Source: an uncultured Ilumatobacter sp.
GTDB lineage: Bacteria; Actinomycetota; Acidimicrobiia; Acidimicrobiales; Ilumatobacteraceae
Length of the DNA: 6,207 bases
Assembly: GCA_937891565.1 (NCBI GenBank)
Contig: CALAHA010000441.1
Coordinates: 1-6,207, forward strand
Direction of reading: 5' to 3'
The notes below the pieces were generated by a model. That model was not told the origin of the DNA and did no database searches. It worked only from the letters and a program-made list of their open reading frames with translations. Below are positions 1 to 5,424 of this stretch, piece by piece (position 1 is the first letter of the stretch; the number at the start of each line of letters is the position of its first letter). The translations under genes and the position numbers were made by a program.

Positions 1-2783
1 CTAAGCCACTCGTCATCGTCGAATCTCCTGCGAAGGCGAAAACACTCTCCAAGTTTCTTGGCAGCGGCTACGACGTGCGCGCCTCTGTTGGCCACGTCTC
101 AGACTTGCCCTCTAAAGGGTTGAACATCGACGTCAACAACGGTTTCAAGCCAACCTACGAGTTGACCGAACGCGGCAAGACAGTCGTCAAAGACTTGAAG
201 TCTGCGCTGAAAGACGCTTCTGAGCTCTATCTCGCAACCGATGAAGACCGCGAGGGCGAAGCCATCTCGTGGCACCTGCTCGAATACCTCAAGCCCAAGG
301 TCCCGGTCAAACGGATGGTGTTCCACGAGATCACCAAGGCTGCAGTTGACCACGCTGTGAACAACCCGCGCGGCATCGACTACGGCATGGTCGACGCTGC
401 TGAGACCCGTCGCCTACTCGACCGCCTGTACGGCTACGAAGTCTCGCCGGTGCTGTGGCGCCGCGTGAACCGCGGCCTGTCCGCCGGTCGTGTGCAAAGC
501 CCCACGGTTCGGCTGGTCGTCGAACGCGAACGCGAACGCATGGCCTTCGTCAGCGCTGATTACTGGGACATCGACGCGATCACCGCCACCGATCCGTCGT
601 TCGATTCCAAGCTTGTCGGCGTCTCTGGTTCAAAGGTAGCCACCGGCAAAGACTTCAACGACAACGGTGAAGTGATCACGCCGAAGAGCGGCAACACACC
701 AATCCAGTTGACAGAGGGTCGCGCCCGCGGGCTCGCTGAGGGCCTCGAAGGCAAACAGTTCACCGTCCGCTCCGTTGAAGAAAAGCCATATCGCTCGTCA
801 CCCAAGGCGCCGTTCATGACCTCAACGCTGCAGCAGGAAGGCGGCCGCAAGCTCCGTCTCTCTTCCAGCCAGGTCATGCGTGTGGCCCAGGGCCTCTACG
901 AGCGTGGCTTCATTACGTACATGCGTACCGACGACGTGATCCTCTCCGAAGAGGCAATGACGGCGACCCGTAACGCAGTGACCACTGAGTACGGAGCGAA
1001 GTACCTCAACGCTGCGCCGAAGCAGTACAAGAAGAAGACCCAGGGGCAGGATGCTCACGAAGCCATCCGCCCGACCACTCCGTATCGCTCGCCAGACAGC
1101 GTGTCGACCGAACTCAACAGCCAGGAACTTGCTCTGTATCGGCTGATCTGGCAGCGCACGCTGGCGTCACAAATGGCCGATGCTGCAGGTGTCACCGTCT
1201 CGATCCGCCTCTTCGCCGAGTCGCTCGACCGCACCTCTGGCGAGCTCGTCGACTGCGAGTTCGCAGCGTCGGGCACGACAATCACGTTTCCCGGCTACCG
1301 CGCCGTCTACGTCGCGTCGAAGGAAGAGACCGGCGAAGACGCTGCCGACAAGGAAGCACTCCTGCCACCGCTCACCGCCGGCGACAGGGTGCCGATTGCA
1401 TCGATTACCCCGAACGGCCATACAACTTCAGCGCCATCGCGTTTCACCGAAGCGTCGCTCGTCAAGCGGCTCGAAGAACTGCGTATCGGCCGACCGTCCA
1501 CCTGGGCATCGATCATCCAAACTGTGCAGGACCGAGGCTACGTGTGGAAGAAGGGTCAGGCACTCGTCCCGACCTGGACCGCATTCGCCGTCATCCGACT
1601 GCTCGAAGAGCACTTCGAAGCTCTTGTCGACTACGAGTTCACGGCATCGACTGAGCACGACCTCGACGCGATTGCTGCTGGCACTCGACAGAAAGACCAG
1701 TGGCTCCAGCGCTTTTACTGGGGCGACCAGGGCGACGCGAGCGTTCCCCCGATCACGGCCGAGGCCGGCGACGGTGACGATGCGCTACTCGGCCTGAAGC
1801 GCCTGGTCGAAGAAAACCTCGATGAAATCGACGCAGCCGAGATCAACACGTTCCCACTCGGCAATGACCCGGACGGCATCGAGATTGTTGCCAAGCCCGG
1901 CAAGTACGGCCCGTACGTTAAGCGCGGCGACGACACTGCGTCGGTTCCTGACGACCTGCCACCAGACGAACTGACCGTCGAGAAGGCCCTCGAGCTGCTC
2001 AACGCCCCGAAGATGGAGGATCCGATTGGCGAGCTCGACGGGCTCCCCGTGTTCTCCAAGAACGGGCGCTACGGCGCTTATGTTCAGTGGGGCGATCACG
2101 ACAACCCGCCACCCGGCATGGAAAAACCGAAGATGTCATCGCTCTTCGCGTCCATGGTGTTCGAAGACGTCACGATGGCCGACGCCGAGAAACTGCTGCG
2201 GCTCCCTCGCCATCTCGGCGACGACCCTGCTGATGGCATCGGGATCTTCTCAAATAACGGTCGATACGGCCCGTACGTGATGAAAGAGAAGGACTATCGG
2301 AACATCGATTCCGAAGACCAGCTTCTCACGATCACACTCGACGAAGCCCTGAAGATCTATTCCGAACCGAAGGTCTATAAGCGCGGCGGCGCCAACCTCG
2401 CGGCCAAGGGCCCGCTGAAGGAGTTTGGCGCCGACCCGGTGTCGGAGAAGAACGTCACTGCGAAGGACGGCCGCTTCGGCGTGTACGTCACCGACGGCGA
2501 AACCAACGCGTCGCTCGGCAAGGGTGACCGGCTCGAAGAGATCAGCCCCGAACGGGCCTACGAGCTGCTGGCAATCCGTCGCGAAGCAATCATTGCCAAG
2601 GGCGGCACTCCGGGCAAGAAGGCCAAGGCGACGAAGAAGAAGGCCGCTGCCAAGAAGAAGGCCGCAACAAAAAAGAGCACGGCCAAAAAGAAGGCGCCGG
2701 CCAAGCAAGCCGCTGCGAAGAAAAAGACCGCAACAAAAAAGACCGTTGCAGCCAAGCCAGTCATCACCGACATCAACGACTGA
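1..2783 (+). CDS. topA: DNA topoisomerase I (type IA), 5'-truncated by window edge
   Basis: Type IA topoisomerase that relaxes negative supercoils by cutting and rejoining one strand. The frame is open from base 3 and starts KPLVIVESPAKAKT, the usual extreme N-terminus of TopA, so only a few codons are missing; the GTG at 75 is internal and not the start. In visible numbering (Lys at base 3 = 1), the Toprim domain covers about 1-115, with acidic residues Glu7 and D80/D82/E84 in DEDREGE (240-260). SAGRVQSPTVRLV follows, then the active-site tyrosine Y306 (918-920) in GFITYMRTD. Four C-terminal repeats carry GKYGPYV, GRYGAYV, GRYGPYV and GRFGVYV (about 1857-2583). The end is a tail with 21 Lys in 47 residues (2616-2756), as in actinobacterial TopA, where such tails bind DNA; no zinc-finger cysteines occur. 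The 926 visible residues fit full length for actinobacteria. Oddity: the residue after YMRTD is Asp, not the common Ser. Confidence 0.98.
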   Translation, partial: KPLVIVESPAKAKTLSKFLGSGYDVRASVGHVSDLPSKGLNIDVNNGFKPTYELTERGKTVVKDLKSALKDASELYLATDEDREGEAISWHLLEYLKPKVPVKRMVFHEITKAAVDHAVNNPRGIDYGMVDAAETRRLLDRLYGYEVSPVLWRRVNRGLSAGRVQSPTVRLVVERERERMAFVSADYWDIDAITATDPSFDSKLVGVSGSKVATGKDFNDNGEVITPKSGNTPIQLTEGRARGLAEGLEGKQFTVRSVEEKPYRSSPKAPFMTSTLQQEGGRKLRLSSSQVMRVAQGLYERGFITYMRTDDVILSEEAMTATRNAVTTEYGAKYLNAAPKQYKKKTQGQDAHEAIRPTTPYRSPDSVSTELNSQELALYRLIWQRTLASQMADAAGVTVSIRLFAESLDRTSGELVDCEFAASGTTITFPGYRAVYVASKEETGEDAADKEALLPPLTAGDRVPIASITPNGHTTSAPSRFTEASLVKRLEELRIGRPSTWASIIQTVQDRGYVWKKGQALVPTWTAFAVIRLLEEHFEALVDYEFTASTEHDLDAIAAGTRQKDQWLQRFYWGDQGDASVPPITAEAGDGDDALLGLKRLVEENLDEIDAAEINTFPLGNDPDGIEIVAKPGKYGPYVKRGDDTASVPDDLPPDELTVEKALELLNAPKMEDPIGELDGLPVFSKNGRYGAYVQWGDHDNPPPGMEKPKMSSLFASMVFEDVTMADAEKLLRLPRHLGDDPADGIGIFSNNGRYGPYVMKEKDYRNIDSEDQLLTITLDEALKIYSEPKVYKRGGANLAAKGPLKEFGADPVSEKNVTAKDGRFGVYVTDGETNASLGKGDRLEEISPERAYELLAIRREAIIAKGGTPGKKAKATKKKAAAKKKAATKKSTAKKKAPAKQAAAKKKTATKKTVAAKPVITDIND

Positions 2784-2790
2784 CTGCCAC

Positions 2791-2866
2791 GCCACTTTTG
2801 TCACACCGTGTCACACCGTGTCAGACCGTGTCACACCGTGTCACACCTCGGTGTGACAAAAATGGC
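2791..2866. repeat. Imperfect inverted repeat between topA and tmk
   Basis: The left arm GCCACTTTTGTCACACCG (2791-2808) and right arm CGGTGTGACAAAAATGGC (2849-2866) are complementary at 17 of 18 positions; only C2795 faces A2862. The right arm can also pair with any tandem copy between them, including the adjacent one, giving an 8-bp stem with a CTCG loop (2839-2858). It starts 8 bases after the topA stop. It does not look like an intrinsic terminator: in either direction the stem is followed by A residues, not U. It could be an operator, a REP-like element or a factor-independent mRNA 3'-end stabiliser; the sequence does not decide. Confidence 0.85.
2799..2848 (+). repeat. Five tandem 10-bp repeats TGTCACACCG
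   Basis: Units start at 2799, 2809, 2819, 2829 and 2839. Units 1, 2 and 4 are exact; unit 3 is TGTCAGACCG and unit 5 is TGTCACACCT. A sixth copy lies inverted at 2849-2858. The repeats also create the small dyad GTGT-C-ACAC at unit junctions (for example 2808-2816). A 10-bp period is close to one turn of the helix, so a bound protein would meet all copies on the same face. Replication slippage of a short unit is an alternative origin. Confidence 0.95.
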
Positions 2867-2890
2867 ACGCTCATTCGTCTTCGGTAACAT
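2862..2890 (+). promoter_or_regulatory. Candidate leaderless promoter of tmk
   Basis: TAACAT at 2885-2890 fits the actinobacterial -10 pattern TANNNT. ATGGCA at 2862-2867 matches TTGACA at 4 of 6 positions, with a 17-base spacer. A transcript starting 8-9 bases after the -10 box would begin at or next to the GTG at 2899. The lack of any Shine-Dalgarno-like stretch before that GTG agrees with a leaderless mRNA. The -35 candidate overlaps the right arm of the upstream inverted repeat. Assigned from sequence pattern only. Confidence 0.5.
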
Positions 2891-2898
2891 CCAGCCTC

Positions 2899-3507
2899 GT
2901 GACGTCGCCGCACTACATCGCCTTCGAAGGTGCTGAAGCCTGCGGCAAGTCCACCCAGGCTGCCCTGCTTGCTACTCGCATGGACGCCGTACTCACTCGC
3001 GAAACAGGTGGAACGGCAGTCGGGGCAAGGCTTCGCGCGATTTTGCACGACAACTCGGTAACGAACTTGACGCCGCGGGCCGAGGCATTAATGACAGCGG
3101 CCGATCGCGCCCAGCACCTCGCCGAAGTCGTTGGCCCGGCGCTTGATGGTGGACGCAACGTGGTCAGTGACCGGTCGCTGTACTCGACGCTTGCCTACCA
3201 GGGCTACGGCCGCGAGCTCGACGTCGAAGAACTCACCATCATCAACGACTGGGCGATCAACGCTCGCTGGCCCGAGACGGTGATCTTCCTCGACACCCCC
3301 GATGCGCTCATCGCCGAGCGGCTCCAAGAGCGTGACCTCGACCGGTTCGAAGCGGCGGGCGAGGCCTTTCACCGGCGCGTGATCGAAGGATTCCGCACAA
3401 TGGCGTCCAGTAACACCGAAAGGTGGATCACGGTCGACGGTCGCGGTGCGATCGATGATGTCGAAGCAACGATCGTCGCCGCCCTGACCGAGCGAGGCGT
3501 GCTGTGA
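2899..3507 (+). CDS. tmk: Thymidylate kinase (dTMP kinase)
   Basis: Cytoplasmic kinase that converts dTMP to dTDP with ATP, on the route to dTTP. It has 202 residues, normal for bacterial TMK. The P-loop is EGAEACGKST (residues 10-19). RETGGT (34-39) stands for the usual REPGGT loop; the nucleotide-binding segment TAADRAQHL follows, then the DR motif in SDRSLYSTLAYQG (90-102), and the lid with RDLDRFE (145-151) ahead of FHRRVIEGF. The GTG start at 2899 is the only start codon in frame after an in-frame TGA at 2854, and it sits just after a -10-like box without a ribosome binding site, suggesting leaderless translation. The stop overlaps the holB start by 4 bases (GTGA), so the two genes are probably coupled. 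Departures from consensus are Cys15 in the P-loop and Thr36 in place of Pro; neither suggests loss of function. Confidence 0.96.
   Translation: MTSPHYIAFEGAEACGKSTQAALLATRMDAVLTRETGGTAVGARLRAILHDNSVTNLTPRAEALMTAADRAQHLAEVVGPALDGGRNVVSDRSLYSTLAYQGYGRELDVEELTIINDWAINARWPETVIFLDTPDALIAERLQERDLDRFEAAGEAFHRRVIEGFRTMASSNTERWITVDGRGAIDDVEATIVAALTERGVL
3494..3497 (+). promoter_or_regulatory. Shine-Dalgarno site of holB inside tmk
   Basis: GAGG lies 6 bases before the GTG at 3504, within the last codons of tmk. It supports the overlapping GTG start over the in-frame ATG at 3543. Confidence 0.6.
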
Positions 3508-4724
3508 GCGAATTCGACTCCGGGCAGCCGAGCGACGAAGACATGACCGAAGAGCAGCTCGAAGCAACGATGCTCGCCGACGAGCAGGCTGCGATTGCTC
3601 CGGCAACTACTGACGCTCCCACCTCCGGTAGGCCCGAACTCGGCGATCCGGGCTCGGTATGGGACGACGTCGTCGGGCAGAAACCTGCCGTCGAACACCT
3701 CCGCGCCGCAGTAGCGCGAGGGCCCGTCCACGCCTACCTGTTCGTCGGGCCAGCCGGGTCGACCAAGCTCGAAGCTGCTCGCGCATTCGCAGCGAGCCTG
3801 ATGTCCGGTGACGAAGATCGTGAGCAGCGCGATGCTCGGCTGATCCTCGCTGGCGAGCATCCCGACGTACGCGAAGTACATCGCGTCGGCGCGTCTATCT
3901 CGGCTGAACAGGCCAAAGAGGTCGTACGCGTCAGCTCACTCGCGCCGACCGAAGGCCCCCGCAAGGTGCTGATTCTCGACGAGTTCCATCTTCTGTCGCC
4001 GAACGGTGCAGCAATGATGCTGAAGACGATCGAGGAGCCGCCGGAGTCGACGATGTTCGTCATCCTCTGCGACTTCGTGCCGCACGATCTGATCACCATC
4101 TCATCGCGCTGTGCACGAATCGACTTCCGCACAATCGGTGCCGACGTCATCGCGGCCCGCCTCCTGACCGAGGGCATCAACCCAGCCGGAGCCATGGTTG
4201 CGTCCAAGGCTGCGCTCGGCAACCTCGATCGCGCCCGCGTGCTCGCCACCGATCCGGCGCTCGCCGAACGTCGCAAGGCATTCCTCGGGGCGCCCGGGCA
4301 ACTCGATGGCACCGGCGCTGTGGCCATGCGTCTCGCGGGCGAACTGCTGGCCTTGATCGATGCGGCGGCAGCACCGCTCGCAGCAAAACACGAAACTGAG
4401 ATCGTCGACCTCGACGCCCGCATCAAGGAACACGGCGAGCGAGGCAGCGGCAAAAAACAGCTGGAAGATCGGCATAAACGAGAACTCCGACGTCACCGCA
4501 CCGACGAGCTCCGCTCCGGCCTTGCGACACTTGCATCGGTTTACCGAGATCAGGCGCTTGCCTCCACAAAGCCCGGTAGCGGACATTTCGACATCGAAGG
4601 ATGCGCTGATGCTGTGGCTCTGATCCACAGGGCGCTCGAAACAATGGAGCGCAACCCAAACGAACGACTGCTGCTTGAGTCGCTGCTCTGGTCGCTCCCC
4701 GACGCCACCGAGGCCGCAGCATGA
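3504..4724 (+). CDS. holB: DNA polymerase III delta' subunit-like protein (clamp loader)
   Basis: Clamp-loader AAA+ family protein of 406 residues; in the clamp-loader complex delta' helps open and load the sliding clamp. Residues 1-50 are an acidic, low-complexity leader. The AAA+ part begins at VWDDVVGQKPAVEHL (52-66). The P-loop position reads GPAGSTK (82-88), lacking the Gly before Lys. Further marks are LILDEFHLL (156-164), MLKTIEEPP (172-180) and the SRC motif in ISSRCARIDF (199-208), the clamp-loader arginine-finger motif. The Cys cluster forming the zinc module of many delta'/gamma proteins is absent: residues 99-122 contain no Cys. GNLDRARVL (239-247) fits the lid domain, and a charged, probably helical stretch runs about 295-337. 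It overlaps tmk by 4 bases and copC by 4 bases (ATGA). A dnaX identity is less likely given the broken P-loop, the tmk neighbour and the short C-terminus. Confidence 0.9.
   Translation: MSEFDSGQPSDEDMTEEQLEATMLADEQAAIAPATTDAPTSGRPELGDPGSVWDDVVGQKPAVEHLRAAVARGPVHAYLFVGPAGSTKLEAARAFAASLMSGDEDREQRDARLILAGEHPDVREVHRVGASISAEQAKEVVRVSSLAPTEGPRKVLILDEFHLLSPNGAAMMLKTIEEPPESTMFVILCDFVPHDLITISSRCARIDFRTIGADVIAARLLTEGINPAGAMVASKAALGNLDRARVLATDPALAERRKAFLGAPGQLDGTGAVAMRLAGELLALIDAAAAPLAAKHETEIVDLDARIKEHGERGSGKKQLEDRHKRELRRHRTDELRSGLATLASVYRDQALASTKPGSGHFDIEGCADAVALIHRALETMERNPNERLLLESLLWSLPDATEAAA
4710..4713 (+). promoter_or_regulatory. Shine-Dalgarno site of the copC-like gene
   Basis: GAGG in the last codons of holB stands 7 bases before the ATG at 4721. 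With the ATGA overlap, it favours this start over in-frame TTG 4808 or ATG 4835, which would cut into the signal peptide. Confidence 0.6.
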
Positions 4725-5308
4725 CCTCCAGGGCTCCTGCCGATTTCGTGATTTCCTTGCGCAGCGTGTGTGCAAACAAATCACGAAATGGCTGGGGGGC
4801 GGTTGGGTTGTTTACTGCTCTGGCAGCGGCCGTCATGTTGCTGTTCGGCTCGGTCGCATTCGCTCATTCCGGGCTCGGCGCAGCCAGCCCCGGGCCGGGG
4901 GCCGTCGTTGGTGGCGAGATCACCACGATTCAGTTGCGATACAACAGCACGATGACTGACCCTGATGGATCCGTCACTGATCCGAATGGCGAGATCGTCG
5001 ACGCCACGTTCACTCAGGACGGAAACCTGAGGGTGATCGTGTCACTCGATGCCCCGTTGTCGGCGCCTGGGCAGTACACGGTCCGACACATCACTACCGA
5101 CGTCCAAGATAACGACCGCATCGAAGCCGCGTACCTCTTCACGTACGACCCCATTGCGCCGCCGCCGCAGCTTGAGATCATCACCGGTGACGATGGCTTC
5201 CCATTGGTCTGGGTCATCGTTGGCGTCGGCAGCATCGTCATTGCTGTGCTCGCCTGGCGCCTGGCCGCCTCGATGCAACGCTCCCGCGGCAGCGCTCCGG
5301 CTGCCTGA
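4721..5308 (+). CDS. CopC-domain protein with signal peptide and C-terminal membrane anchor
   Basis: A 195-residue exported protein. A hydrophobic signal segment (about 25-48) ends in SVAFA, a good signal peptidase I site, so the mature chain would begin with His49 (HSGLGAASPGPG). CopC proteins likewise place the copper-binding histidine at the mature N-terminus. The domain that follows (about 49-143) has the CopC outline: a P-G-A loop, an IQLRYNSTM strand, VTDPNGEIV, LSAPGQYTVRH and a closing YLFTY strand. One membrane helix (about 161-183, PLVWVIVGVGSIVIAVLAWRL) and a short basic tail follow, so the domain probably faces outside. CopC domains bind Cu(II) and appear in copper resistance or uptake. 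Here the usual D-x-H motif before the last strand reads DND (130-132), so metal binding is uncertain. The n-region of the signal peptide is unusually long because of a 54-base palindrome (4739-4792). Coupled to holB by ATGA. Family assignment rests on motif reading only. Confidence 0.75.
   Translation: MTSRAPADFVISLRSVCANKSRNGWGAVGLFTALAAAVMLLFGSVAFAHSGLGAASPGPGAVVGGEITTIQLRYNSTMTDPDGSVTDPNGEIVDATFTQDGNLRVIVSLDAPLSAPGQYTVRHITTDVQDNDRIEAAYLFTYDPIAPPPQLEIITGDDGFPLVWVIVGVGSIVIAVLAWRLAASMQRSRGSAPAA
4739..4792. repeat. 54-base palindromic element inside the signal-peptide coding region
   Basis: Outer GCC (4739-4741) pairs with GGC (4790-4792) with G4742 bulged. ATTTCGTGATTT (4743-4754) is perfectly complementary to AAATCACGAAAT (4778-4789). 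After a CC/AC internal loop, TTGCGCA (4757-4763) pairs with TGTGCAA (4769-4775) using one G·U, around the loop GCGTG (4764-4768). In total 22 base pairs can form. It encodes 18 in-frame residues, ADFVISLRSVCANKSRNG. Its AT-rich arms differ from the surrounding GC-rich coding sequence. It may be an inserted palindromic repeat or an RNA hairpin controlling translation of the gene. Confidence 0.9.
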
Positions 5309-5309
5309 G

Positions 5310-5350
5310 GGGTCTGAGAAGGTGAGGGTCTGAGCCTCACTGCGCTCACC
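5310..5350. repeat. Short direct repeats and alternative hairpins after the copC-like gene
   Basis: GGGTCTGAG occurs at 5310-5318 and 5326-5334. GTGAGG (5322-5327) can pair with CCTCAC (5335-5340) around a 7-base loop; alternatively GGTGAG (5321-5326) pairs with CTCACC (5345-5350). It begins right after the stop codon. No T-run follows, so an ordinary intrinsic terminator is not supported; a REP-like unit or weak terminator remains possible. The rest of the spacer, to 5411, shows nothing clear. Confidence 0.55.
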
Positions 5351-5411
5351 TCGGCAATCACACTTTGCATTCTTCACGTCCAGAGCTGACTCTCAACAGC
5401 TCCCCATCAGT

Positions 5412-5417
5412 CATACT
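5412..5417 (+). promoter_or_regulatory. Possible -10 box of fic
   Basis: CATACT matches TATAAT at 4 of 6 positions and ends 7 bases before the ATG at 5425, where a leaderless transcript could start. An overlapping TACTCT (5414-5419) also fits TANNNT. No convincing -35 box was found at normal spacing, and no Shine-Dalgarno stretch precedes the ATG. Confidence 0.3.
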
Positions 5418-5424
5418 CTGAGCA

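Noticed and set aside
1180..1797. 205-residue open frame on the plus strand within topA
   Set aside because: It is out of frame with strongly recognisable TopA sequence and is Ser/Arg-rich low complexity, typical of a shadow frame in GC-rich DNA.
2250..2804. 184-residue open frame on the minus strand
   Set aside because: It lies opposite the topA 3' end; its Leu/Gly/Arg-rich sequence is the complement of the Lys/Ala-rich tail and shows no family motif.
2799..2858. CRISPR-like array
   Set aside because: The 10-bp units follow each other directly, with no spacers, and are far too short for CRISPR repeats.
2791..2866. Intrinsic terminator of topA
   Set aside because: The stem is followed by A residues on the + strand, and again by A residues when read on the - strand; no U-tract follows the 3' arm in either direction.
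3734..4453. 239-residue open frame on the minus strand
   Set aside because: It lies opposite the well-supported holB frame and its Ser/Arg/Ala-rich composition has no recognisable domain.
5309..5424. Separate antitoxin gene for a FicTA pair
   Set aside because: The spacer has no plausible small gene, and the inhibitory motif is already within the Fic protein, as in class II members.
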